Source: Corynebacterium terpenotabidum Y-11
GTDB taxonomy: Bacteria; Actinomycetota; Actinomycetes; Mycobacteriales; Mycobacteriaceae
Direction: 5' to 3'
Assembly (NCBI RefSeq): GCF_000418365.1
Contig: NC_021663.1
Location: 2,418,001 to 2,482,000, forward strand
Length of the DNA: 64,000 nucleotides
The position numbers and the translations under genes were made by a program. Positions 29,646 through 38,087 of the stretch are shown here, piece after piece; the first letter of the stretch is position 1; each line of letters begins with the position of its first letter. The notes beneath the pieces are model-generated. The model did no database searches. It saw nothing but the letters and a program-made list of their open reading frames with translations, and was not told where the DNA came from.

Positions 29646-31379
29646 TCACAGCACCTTCCCGTCGCTGCCATCGGTTCCTTCCTTTCTGCATTCGTTGGAT
29701 AACTGCCCGTCACCGTCACCGTCCGCAGAAAGGGTCCACCGGGAGTTGCTCCGGGAGCCGAGGTTCACGATCCTCCCCCGGCGCCGCAGCTTGGTCAACA
29801 GATTCGAGATCTTGTTGGCCTTCTGCTCCGGCGTGAGTGCCTCGCTGAGAACTGGCAAGAGCAGCGCGTCAATGTCCTGCCGAGTCACATGTCCCTGTGC
29901 CAGGATAAAGTCCATGATCAGGGTCTCGTAGTGGGAGTCTGCCTGCGGGCGAGTGCGGATGTACTCTGCCATCCCTCCAGTAGCCACCGCTACCTGCGGG
30001 GTGATCCTACGATGTGGCTTCCGCCCCTCAATCAGCCCCTGTCCCTTGAGCCGACGGACGGCCTTCTCGTTGACCTCGAGACCTTTCTGCACCCGGTCCA
30101 GGGCGAGCACGTCCTCCAGCGGGAGGTCGGTGCGCACCATGAGCAGCTGGGAGAACGCCGCGTCGATCACCGCACCCGGAATGGTCAGCTTCACCTCGCC
30201 GTCGGTGCTGAAATCATAGTCCGGCAGCGGAAGGAACCGGCGAACCTGGTCCTGAGTCATCCGTCGGATCCCGTAGCCCAGGTGGTCGATGAGGTTGAGC
30301 TCGGTCATGGCCTCTACGAGGGCGGTGTTGCGGTAGCCACGCGGGGTCCGCCCATCGAGGACGTATTCATCGGGGGTGCCGTCGAAGAAGCCGCCGACAC
30401 TGATGAACTCGATCCTGTCCGGACGTTCGGTGACGATGATGCGGGAGTTCCTGGTGTAGTCCTGGTGCGCGATGCAGTTGTAGAGGGCTTCCAGCAGACT
30501 GCGCTCGTCGTACTTGGAAATCTCGCGGTAGATCAGCTCGTCGGGGGGCTTCAGCCTCATCTGGACGTTGCGGATGCGATCTGTCAGGGCACCTGCGGTC
30601 AGCAGGAAGGGGAGGTGGAAGTGCTCGTAGGCTTCCTGCTCTCCCACCAGCTTCCAGGTCATCTCCGCCGGGTGAGGGGACAGCAGGTGCGTTGACGTGT
30701 CGGCGCCGAGAAGGAGGATCGCGGCACGTGTGAGGTGCCCGTCGACTGTCAGGCGGGCCTTGGCCAGGAAGGTTTCGTCGTCCCATGCCTCAATCTCGGA
30801 CGCCGGGATCCTGGGCGCGTGACGTTCGGCGAAGCCTTGCCTGGCACGGGCGACGGCCGCCGGGTCCAGGTGCTCCAACGTCGCATCGTTGACGACGACT
30901 GCAGTCCAGTCGGTGTTGACCGAGGCCCGTCGGATTTCATCCTGCTTCTCCAAGGACATCGGGACGAGGCTCTCACCGGCCCGGGCGTAGTAGACGCCCT
31001 TCCACGAGACCGGGATACCCTTGGGAGCTGCCGGAATCTCCAGGAGGACCACCCGCTCCCTGCAGTACATGACCTCGTGGATCTCCCGAATGGTGAGCCC
31101 GTTGGTCGACTGGTGGACCTGATGTTTGAGGGCCTGCCGTCGCTCGGCGTTATCGAGGTAGCTGGTGCCGGTGGCCTGGCGGTCGTCGGATACACCGAAC
31201 ACAAGCCACCCGGAGGTCGTACCCCGGAGGTTGGCTTCGTTGCTGAGGGCGGAGACGTACTTGCCGGTCTTGTCCGTGTCGAACTGGTGCGATGCTTCCT
31301 TGAACTCGACGACCTCGTTCTCCCAACTGGTGAGGAGCTGGTCGAGGAGGTCGGTGAGTTCACCGTTGGTCATGGGCAT
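29646..31379 (-). CDS. AlbA_2 (Schlafen-type) DNA-binding domain protein with ATPase-like C-terminal half
   Basis: 577 residues. The N terminus is an AlbA_2/Schlafen-AlbA domain (ENEVVEFKEASHQFDTDKTG, then SNEANLRGTTSGWLVFGVSD). The middle resembles the HATPase_c_4 region of COG2865 regulators, with ALYNCIAHQDYTRNSRIIVT and RIEFISVGGFFDG. A winged-helix region follows, with KAVRRLKGQGLIEGRKPHRR. Such proteins are often labelled transcriptional regulators or RecG-like and recur inside restriction-modification operons. The gene lies between mod and res, 8 bp from mod, so it is co-expressed with them. Role inferred as regulatory or accessory; nuclease activity is not evident. Confidence 0.88.
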   Translation of the reverse strand: MPMTNGELTDLLDQLLTSWENEVVEFKEASHQFDTDKTGKYVSALSNEANLRGTTSGWLVFGVSDDRQATGTSYLDNAERRQALKHQVHQSTNGLTIREIHEVMYCRERVVLLEIPAAPKGIPVSWKGVYYARAGESLVPMSLEKQDEIRRASVNTDWTAVVVNDATLEHLDPAAVARARQGFAERHAPRIPASEIEAWDDETFLAKARLTVDGHLTRAAILLLGADTSTHLLSPHPAEMTWKLVGEQEAYEHFHLPFLLTAGALTDRIRNVQMRLKPPDELIYREISKYDERSLLEALYNCIAHQDYTRNSRIIVTERPDRIEFISVGGFFDGTPDEYVLDGRTPRGYRNTALVEAMTELNLIDHLGYGIRRMTQDQVRRFLPLPDYDFSTDGEVKLTIPGAVIDAAFSQLLMVRTDLPLEDVLALDRVQKGLEVNEKAVRRLKGQGLIEGRKPHRRITPQVAVATGGMAEYIRTRPQADSHYETLIMDFILAQGHVTRQDIDALLLPVLSEALTPEQKANKISNLLTKLRRRGRIVNLGSRSNSRWTLSADGDGDGQLSNECRKEGTDGSDGKVL

Positions 31380-31387
31380 AGCCTGCC

Positions 31388-33217
31388 TCAGATCGCCTTG
31401 ATATCCGTCTTGGGGGACATTTCGCGGAAGATCTGTTCAGCGTTGATCCGGGCTGCGTCGTCCTCGAAGCCGTCGTCGCGGAAGACGGCGCGCAGAGGCT
31501 CGCGCCGTGCGATCTCACGGATGATGTCCGGGGAGACCTCCTGGTCGAAGCAGGCGATCAGGGCTCCGTCTTCGACGGTGAGCAGCTCGTGGCCTGCAAC
31601 GTCCTCTTTCTTGATGGACATGGAGAGTTCAAGTCCCCAGTCCAGGAGGACCTGGAACAGCAGGTCTTCACTGGTCCGACCTGGTTTGATGCTCGCGCCG
31701 AGCTGGTCAATGGAGAGCTGTTCTGTGCCGTCAGGGGTGCGCGCGACGTCGGCCATGTTGGAGGTATCTACAGTAAGGGCGCGCAGTCCAGTATCTGCAT
31801 CGCTAGCTGCCTGTGCCTCCCCAGCCTTTCTCAAACGAGCACGAGTGATCGTAGCAATGGATGATCCGCCTTCGCCCGCTATAGGTTCAGAGATCTGAAC
31901 CAATATGTACCTTCGGTTACCTCCATCAATCGCGTTGACTGCATAGGTAGCGTGTCCCGCAGTTCCCGACCCAGCAAAGAAGTCCATGATGAGGTCATCA
32001 TCATGAGTAATCCATCCGATAATCCGCGATAGGATATTAACGCTCTTTTCCGTATCAAACTCGTCAGTCTCATTACCACTTAGCGTTAGATCCATCCAGT
32101 TATCACTAAGCAACTTACCGACGCTAGGCGGCACGTAGTACTGAACCACACCTTTATCATTGAGCCGTACGAAATTTAGTTTCTCGTTAGTAGATGTGAG
32201 ATGATCAAGATAATGCTCGTCTAGGCTTATTTTTCCTGAATGTTCAGAGAGGAATCTTTCATAGTTCCGAACCGCCTCCTTTGTGCGCCTCTCCTCCCAT
32301 CGCCACTGCCCGGATTTCGGAGTCGAACCAAAAAGACTATATCGCATGGTGGGGCGATCTGTTCCACGCCAGAAAGTATCCCACTTGCCAGGTTTTGAAT
32401 CAATGTGCGCAAGGGAAAGCTTCGGAAGCCTCACCGCATCATTCTTCCCATATAATAAAATATATTCATGGCCTTGAGAAAGTGCGCTCACGTCGTCGAA
32501 CTGTGCCTGAACATTCTTAATTCCGCGACGGACAGCGATTGTATTCTTATGACTTCCAGCACCAAAAATCTCGTCGCAGATCTTAATCATATTATGTAGC
32601 TCATGGGAATCAATACTCACCAACATCACGCCATTTTCGGACAGGAAGTTCCTGGCCAACTTCAATCGCGGATACATCATGCTGAGCCAGTTAGAGTGGT
32701 AGCGCCCTGAGGTTTCAGGATTCGATACTAACCTCCCACTATCCTGAGATAATTGTCCCGATCGGAAAAGATAACTATCTACGGATTCAGAAAAATTATC
32801 ATTGTAAATAAAATCATTACCTGTGTTGTATGGCGGATCGATGTAGATCAACTTCACCTTGCCGAGGTAAGACTCCTGCAGCAACTTCAGAGCCTCAAGG
32901 TTGTCCCCCTCGATGAAGAGGTTCTTCGTCGTGTCGAAGTCCACCGACTCCTCCCGCACCGGGCGCAGCGTCTTCACGATGGGCGCATTTGCTTTGAGCA
33001 TCGCCGCGCGCTTGCCCGGCCAGTCCAGCCGGTACCGCTCCTGCGGGCCCTCCACCAGATGACCCAACAGCTCCTGGCGCAGCAGGTCGAAGTCGACTCC
33101 CCGAGATGTGTTGCCCTCAGAATCCATAACTTCTGTGATCACCGAGGGGAACAACTCAGCCAGCTTGTCAATGTTCTTGGCAGTCAGATCCGGCGATGTC
33201 ATACGTAGCTTTTCCAT
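31388..33217 (-). CDS. Type III DNA methyltransferase, Mod subunit
   Basis: 609 residues, a beta-class N6-adenine methyltransferase that also supplies target recognition for Res. The catalytic motif DPPYNTGNDF is at about residue 127 and the SAM motif DFFAGSGTAGHA at about 412; this order (IV before I) defines the class. The segment between them holds the target recognition domain. From about 31760 to 32840, roughly from just after DPPY to past motif I, the DNA is much more A+T rich than the two ends of the gene (sampled 60-base lines are about 25-45% GC), indicating replacement of the specificity core. The start is 5 bp after the DUF4391 gene. Confidence 0.96.
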   Translation of the reverse strand: MEKLRMTSPDLTAKNIDKLAELFPSVITEVMDSEGNTSRGVDFDLLRQELLGHLVEGPQERYRLDWPGKRAAMLKANAPIVKTLRPVREESVDFDTTKNLFIEGDNLEALKLLQESYLGKVKLIYIDPPYNTGNDFIYNDNFSESVDSYLFRSGQLSQDSGRLVSNPETSGRYHSNWLSMMYPRLKLARNFLSENGVMLVSIDSHELHNMIKICDEIFGAGSHKNTIAVRRGIKNVQAQFDDVSALSQGHEYILLYGKNDAVRLPKLSLAHIDSKPGKWDTFWRGTDRPTMRYSLFGSTPKSGQWRWEERRTKEAVRNYERFLSEHSGKISLDEHYLDHLTSTNEKLNFVRLNDKGVVQYYVPPSVGKLLSDNWMDLTLSGNETDEFDTEKSVNILSRIIGWITHDDDLIMDFFAGSGTAGHATYAVNAIDGGNRRYILVQISEPIAGEGGSSIATITRARLRKAGEAQAASDADTGLRALTVDTSNMADVARTPDGTEQLSIDQLGASIKPGRTSEDLLFQVLLDWGLELSMSIKKEDVAGHELLTVEDGALIACFDQEVSPDIIREIARREPLRAVFRDDGFEDDAARINAEQIFREMSPKTDIKAI

Positions 33218-33222
33218 GGTTT

Positions 33223-33888
33223 TTACCTCTGCGATTCCAGTTCCTGCTGTTTGATCTTCAAGTTACGCCGCAGCTCCACCTTCCGGTTGAACTGCTTCTC
33301 CGTGCGGATCTTCCGTTCCAGGGCAGCGACCTCCCGCTCAAGCTTGCCGACCTGATTCAGCCTGTCAGAGACCTCCGCGACAGAGTCCTCCGCTCGGACA
33401 GTGACGCGCGTCAGTGGCTCCAACAGTGCTTCGTACAGCGCCTCCAACGACACAGCGGCTGGGAGTGGCGAACGCTCAGCCTCCGATGGCATCCACCCTG
33501 TGCTGAAGTACCCGCTCAACGTAGGTGCTCCGGAGCCGAGCTTCTTGTGTGCCGCCACCATCCGCACCTCGCGGCGATCACCATGATCCCGCATGACCTC
33601 GAAGATGATCGGAGACAGCACAGCCGTGTCCATCGCGCGAAGCACCTGGTCCGAGATGTCGTCCTCTTTCGCCACCACCTCGAACACCTGAACTTCCGGC
33701 ACGGCATCACTGTCCGGCAGATTGACCGTCACCTCCGCCAACTTGTAGGCCCAGGTGATGCGGTCCACCTCTGCGACGAACTTCTCCTTGACGGCAGCGC
33801 GGTCCCTGCCCCTGCCGTAGAACTTGTCCTTCGGGATCCGGCGTGCGAACTCCGCCGCAGTCGGCCACCGGTACAGCAGATCAGTCAT
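33223..33888 (-). CDS. DUF4391 domain protein
   Basis: 221 residues from ATG 33888 (MTDLLYRWPTAAEFARRIPK), with a CAGGAG ribosome site. The opening LLYRWP...RRIPKDKFYGRG and the middle VFEVVAKEDDISDQVLRAMD are typical of DUF4391 proteins, which occur almost only beside helicase and methyltransferase genes. The last 55 residues are a charged coiled coil (VGKLEREVAALERKIRTEKQ). It overlaps the helicase stop by 8 bp and precedes mod by 5 bp, so it is coupled to both. Biochemical role unknown; an adaptor between helicase and methyltransferase is a guess. Confidence 0.9.
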   Translation of the reverse strand: MTDLLYRWPTAAEFARRIPKDKFYGRGRDRAAVKEKFVAEVDRITWAYKLAEVTVNLPDSDAVPEVQVFEVVAKEDDISDQVLRAMDTAVLSPIIFEVMRDHGDRREVRMVAAHKKLGSGAPTLSGYFSTGWMPSEAERSPLPAAVSLEALYEALLEPLTRVTVRAEDSVAEVSDRLNQVGKLEREVAALERKIRTEKQFNRKVELRRNLKIKQQELESQR

Positions 33889-36800
33889 CACCACGCTCCT
33901 GTACCGGATCAACCACAGCGATGAACGCCGTCAACTCGAAATCATCCAGCCCGGCGACAGCCCCCGTCAGGGGGCTGGTGTGGCCTGGAGTGAACAGGCT
34001 GTCGATGTCCTGCTCCTCCTCCACGTCCACCATCGAACGGATGGCGTCCGTGAGCAGGTCAGAGTAATGCGTCATCTCCGCACCGTCCCGTGTTGCCGTG
34101 TTGAAGACGTCGACCACGCCCGCCACCGGTTCCTCGTACGGTCTCGCACCGGTACGTAGCAGGTCCAGCAGGTGTTTGGCCTCAGTGTGGTCGGCGACAA
34201 CCTCCCCGTCCTCGTCCACATAGACGAGGTAGTGCGGGTGCAACCGGTTACCCCGGGCTCCGTTCTTCCCTTTCAACTGCAATGCTTCGGCCTCGACGTT
34301 CCGCAGAGCGAAAATCACACCTGGAACCAGACCCTTGTCCCGGTCCGCTGGCACCACAGCATGGAGCCCCTTGGGAACTTTTGCGAGGTCTCCGTGCTCC
34401 TTGGTGTAGCCCAGCAGGTCCATCCGGAAATCATTCAGACCCAGGTCCGTGATGGACACACCCGTCCGGACGTCCTCAAGTTCGATCACCTCGTCCTGCA
34501 GCTTGCGCAGCTGCTCCTTGCGGAACGCAGCGTCCGGATCCTCCTGCGTGAGAACGTTGTCATCAGCAGTGCCGGCGATATCGGCGATCACCATCCGGTC
34601 CTCGACCCGGTCCTTGAGGTTGATGTACTCGTCCAGGGAGATGTCCGGCCAGAAGTTCACCAGCTGGATCGTCGCATTCGTCGAACCGATACGGTCGATG
34701 CGCCCGAACCGCTGGATGATGCGCACCGGGTTCCAGTGAATGTCGTAGTTGACCAGGTAGTCGCAGTCCTGCAGGTTCTGCCCCTCGCTGATCACGTCCG
34801 TTCCGATGAGTACATCAAGCTCCCTGGTCTCCCCTGGCATCGTCTGGTCCCGGTGCTTGGAGCGCGGGGAGAACAGCGACATGACCTCCTGGAAGTCGAA
34901 GCCGGTGCCCAGAGTCGTCTTCGCCGCATGGCTCCCGCCGGTAATGACCGCTGTCTCCAGACCTGCCGAGGACAGGCCCGGGGAGAGTTCGCGGTACAGG
35001 TAATCCGCCGTATCCGCGAACGCCGAGAACACCAGGACCTTCCGGTTCCGTGGATTGATCGGGTGGCTCACCTTGTCCTTGATCAGGGTCTTGAGCCGTT
35101 GCAGCTTCAGATCATGGTCCGGTGTCACCCATTCCATCTCATCCAGCAGTTCAGCGAGCGTCTCCCGGTCGTTCCACAGGTCGCGCTGCCATGCCTCGAT
35201 ATCCAGGTCATCCAGGGCGATCGTGATCTTCTCCCCCACGGCCAGCGCCTCGATACTCGCCGCGTCCTCATCAGCATCGTCCTGTATCCCCGCAAGGTCC
35301 GGTGCGAGATCGGCGAGGCTACCGGCATGGCTGCTGATCCGGGCCATGGTGTTCTCCACCGACGTGCGGACTTTCTTCAGCGTCAGCCGGAACGCCTCAA
35401 CCGAGCTCTCCAGGCGCTTCAGCAGGTTCACCGTCATCAGCCGTTTCAGCCCCTGCTCACGCCCGGCCTGGCCGATGTTGGAACGTGCCGTTCCGGCAGT
35501 CTCATTGAACAGCTCCTCGTACTTCGCACGTCGGCTGGGGAACACGTAGGCCAAGGGGGTGTACACCGCCAGTGTGAGTGCCTGAAGCTGCTCGAAGATC
35601 TCGTTGAACGAGGCCACATCCGGCAGATCGGTCAGGGGTTCCCGCACCGCCAGCGGAGTGAGCCGCTCCGGGAAGGCCCCGATCTCGGTGGTGTCGTAGA
35701 ACATCTGGATATGGCGACGGGAGCGGGCGATGGTGACCGAATCCAGCAACTCAAAGAAATCGAAGTCCAGCATCGACAGGATGCGCTGCGTGGTGCGCTC
35801 ATCCGCGTCCAGCTTGGACCACTCGTTGAACACCTTCTGGGCGTCCGAGAACACCTTCTCCACGGTGGTGGAGAGGTTCATGTGCCTGGCCAGGTTGTCG
35901 GACTCACCCTCATAGGCCAGCTGGAGCTGGTTCTTCAGGTCGTTGAACCGGTTGTTCACGGGAGTGGCCGAGAGCATGAGGACCTTGGTCTTCACCCCCT
36001 CCTTGATGACCTGCCGCATCAGTCGCTGGTAGCGGGATTCCTTCTCCTCCGCGTAGTCCGCGTTACGGAAGTTGTGGGACTCGTCGATGACCACCAGGTC
36101 GTAGTTCCCCCAGTTGATCCTCGACAGGTCCAGCCCCATCGACTCGCCCTTGGTCCGGGACAGGTCGGTGTGGGCGAGGACGTCATAGCTGAACCGGTCT
36201 TCGCGGAAGATGTTGGTGGTGTAGTTCGAGTTGTAGTTCGTCCAGTTCTCGGCAAGCTTCTTCGGGCACAGCACAAGGACCGACTTGTTCCGCAGCTCGT
36301 AGTACTTGATGGCGGCAAGCGCCGTGAACGTCTTACCCAGGCCCACCGAGTCCGCGAGGATGCAGCCGTTGTAGGTCTCCAGCTTGTTGATGATCCCCGT
36401 GGCGGCATCGCGCTGGAAGTTGTACAGGCTCTTCCAGATCTTCGTCTCCTGGTAGCCGGTGCGGTCGTTCGGCAGCACATCCTCGTTCACGTCATCGAGG
36501 AAGTCGGCGAAGATGTTGTACAGGATCAGGAAGTAGATCCGTTCCGGTGAGTTCTCTGCGTACACAGCGGCGATGTGGTCACTGACCTCCCGGGTGACAT
36601 CCTCCAACTGCTCGGAGTTGTTCCAGATCTGGTCGAACACGTCCAGGAACTGGCGAGTTTCCCCGGCTCCCTCGAACTTGGTCACCATGTTGGAGATCGC
36701 TGGCCCCTTCTCGTAGCCAAGATCCGTGGTCGTGAATCCCTGGATGGGGAAGTATGCGGCACGGTCGTCCACACCGGCGAGCTGTTGGATGGGATGCCCT

Positions 36801-37168
36801 GTCGTGCTGGAGCGGAACGTCACCTTGCGCCGGACCCAGTCCGCGCACTCGCGGGCGATGGCCTTCTGCGTGAGCTTGTTGCGCAGCCTGATCTCGAACT
36901 CGGAGCCCACGATGCTTGATTCCACATGCCCTGCCGGGATGAAGAACTGGCGACGTTCCTTACGCAGCTTGCCGGTGACGTCCTCGGTCACAAAGGACGG
37001 GGAGGTGAAGATGAACTCCAGCTCGTCAATCTTCTCAAGCTCGTCGCGGAGTGCCTCGAACGCGAAGATCGAGAACGTGGACGCCGCAATGCGCACCTTG
37101 GAGCCAGGGGTGATCTCCACCTTCAGGTCATCGCCCAGCAGGTCTGTGACGTTGTTAATAACGCGCAC
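33881..37168 (-). CDS. SNF2-family helicase with degenerate PLD-like N-terminal domain
   Basis: 1,095 residues, first gene of the defence operon. The N-terminal 190 residues resemble the phospholipase-D-like domain found before SNF2 helicases (SKVRIAASTFSIFAFEALRD), but no HxK motif is visible where the nuclease site should be. The SNF2 motor has Walker A ADSVGLGKTFTALA (about 274), DESH in LVVIDESHNFRNA (about 362), SATPVNNRFNDL, and motif VI IQRFGRIDRIGS (about 823). A C-terminal domain of about 200 residues is unassigned. GTG 37168 has GGAGAGGA upstream. The domain set recalls helicases of DISARM and related systems, but the neighbours differ. Confidence 0.93.
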   Translation of the reverse strand: MRVINNVTDLLGDDLKVEITPGSKVRIAASTFSIFAFEALRDELEKIDELEFIFTSPSFVTEDVTGKLRKERRQFFIPAGHVESSIVGSEFEIRLRNKLTQKAIARECADWVRRKVTFRSSTTGHPIQQLAGVDDRAAYFPIQGFTTTDLGYEKGPAISNMVTKFEGAGETRQFLDVFDQIWNNSEQLEDVTREVSDHIAAVYAENSPERIYFLILYNIFADFLDDVNEDVLPNDRTGYQETKIWKSLYNFQRDAATGIINKLETYNGCILADSVGLGKTFTALAAIKYYELRNKSVLVLCPKKLAENWTNYNSNYTTNIFREDRFSYDVLAHTDLSRTKGESMGLDLSRINWGNYDLVVIDESHNFRNADYAEEKESRYQRLMRQVIKEGVKTKVLMLSATPVNNRFNDLKNQLQLAYEGESDNLARHMNLSTTVEKVFSDAQKVFNEWSKLDADERTTQRILSMLDFDFFELLDSVTIARSRRHIQMFYDTTEIGAFPERLTPLAVREPLTDLPDVASFNEIFEQLQALTLAVYTPLAYVFPSRRAKYEELFNETAGTARSNIGQAGREQGLKRLMTVNLLKRLESSVEAFRLTLKKVRTSVENTMARISSHAGSLADLAPDLAGIQDDADEDAASIEALAVGEKITIALDDLDIEAWQRDLWNDRETLAELLDEMEWVTPDHDLKLQRLKTLIKDKVSHPINPRNRKVLVFSAFADTADYLYRELSPGLSSAGLETAVITGGSHAAKTTLGTGFDFQEVMSLFSPRSKHRDQTMPGETRELDVLIGTDVISEGQNLQDCDYLVNYDIHWNPVRIIQRFGRIDRIGSTNATIQLVNFWPDISLDEYINLKDRVEDRMVIADIAGTADDNVLTQEDPDAAFRKEQLRKLQDEVIELEDVRTGVSITDLGLNDFRMDLLGYTKEHGDLAKVPKGLHAVVPADRDKGLVPGVIFALRNVEAEALQLKGKNGARGNRLHPHYLVYVDEDGEVVADHTEAKHLLDLLRTGARPYEEPVAGVVDVFNTATRDGAEMTHYSDLLTDAIRSMVDVEEEQDIDSLFTPGHTSPLTGAVAGLDDFELTAFIAVVDPVQERGDD

Positions 37169-37259
37169 GAACTGTCCTCTCCGGGCTCTGCCCCTGGTCT
37201 TACACGGTTGTCACTACGATACCGTCATCCATGCGTGCGTTGCTGCTACCGTCAAGGTC

Positions 37260-37883
37260 ATGTCCGACCACCCCTCACTCCCCCTGTACTCCAGCGTGAT
37301 CACTCTCCCACCCGACCCCGGCATCGACGCGTATACCGCGGCGCTCAGCGACATCCCCGGATACCGCATCGCCGATGCCGACGTCCGCTCGACCACGGTG
37401 AACCTCGGCAGCCAATGGGTTTTCGCCATGCTCGGCACACTGAAGAAGAGTTCCCCCACCCCGGTCTCGGTTATCGTCGCCGACGCAGGTGACCGGGTCA
37501 CCGCCACCGTCGCCTCGCGGTACTTCTCCCGGATGATGGTCCCCACCGCATCCCTGCGCGACCACCACCTCCGGACGCTGACCTCTGTGGTGGACGCCCT
37601 GTGCACCGTCTCACCGGGCATGCCCACCGTGTCGACCCGGATGGACGCCACCAGGAGCGAAACGGTCCGCGCATGGACAATGTTCGCCCTGACGTTTACC
37701 GCGATCTATCTCGTGGTCACCGGAATGATCAGCGGGTGGAGCGTCCTGACGGTGACCTCGACGGTCATCGGCGCAGCGATCGGGTTCAGCCTCGCGTTCC
37801 TGATCGTGTCCAGGGCTCAGCGTCCTCCCACCGCAGCAGAGGCGGCGTACTTCGAGGCGGCGTCGGCGAACCGCAGGTTGTAG
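37260..37883 (+). CDS. Hypothetical protein with two C-terminal membrane helices
   Basis: 207 residues, no family recognised. A soluble N-terminal part of about 135 residues (opening MSDHPSLPLYSSVITLPP) is followed by two adjacent hydrophobic helices (TMFALTFTAIYLVVTGMI and VLTVTSTVIGAAIGFSLAFL) and a short tail. Codon use is host-like (high GC3), unlike the neighbouring defence genes. Starts at ATG 37260, divergent from the helicase gene. It lies at the right edge of the accessory region and converges on acpS across a long hairpin. Confidence 0.7.
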   Translation: MSDHPSLPLYSSVITLPPDPGIDAYTAALSDIPGYRIADADVRSTTVNLGSQWVFAMLGTLKKSSPTPVSVIVADAGDRVTATVASRYFSRMMVPTASLRDHHLRTLTSVVDALCTVSPGMPTVSTRMDATRSETVRAWTMFALTFTAIYLVVTGMISGWSVLTVTSTVIGAAIGFSLAFLIVSRAQRPPTAAEAAYFEAASANRRL

Positions 37884-37944
37884 AGGACTTCCACCGCAGG
37901 TCGGAAACGGACTGGCGAGCGAGACTCCTCCGTCCGAACACAGA

Positions 37945-38003
37945 GGAACGCCATCCGGCTGTGTCGATCTGGCGGGAAAATCGACACAGCCGGATGGCGT
38001 TCC
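37945..38003. terminator. 24-bp perfect hairpin between convergent genes
   Basis: Arms 37945-37968 and 37980-38003 are perfectly complementary over 24 bp and enclose an 11-base loop (CTGGCGGGAAA). The left arm starts GGAACGCCATCC. It lies 61 bp after the membrane-protein stop and 84 bp after the acpS stop, so a bidirectional terminator is the simplest reading, although no T run follows on either strand and the stem is unusually long. Confidence 0.7.
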
Positions 38004-38087
38004 ACCCCGGTCTTCCGGAGACAGCGGGGTGAGGATGCGCTGCACGCAGCGGGGCTCGGCAGGACATCGCCGGGCCGAAACAGTGAA

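Noticed and set aside
26456..37168. DISARM or BREX system
   Set aside because: There is a SNF2 helicase and an adenine methylase, but no DUF1998 (DrmB), no DrmA-type helicase, no separate PLD protein, and no PglZ or BrxC. The methylase and nuclease are those of a type III restriction system.
23084..37168. Integrative element or prophage carrying the defence genes
   Set aside because: No integrase, relaxase, phage structural gene or tRNA-flanked attachment repeat is visible. The only mobile feature is the IS3-family element, and the tRNA-Ser gene is 22 kb away.
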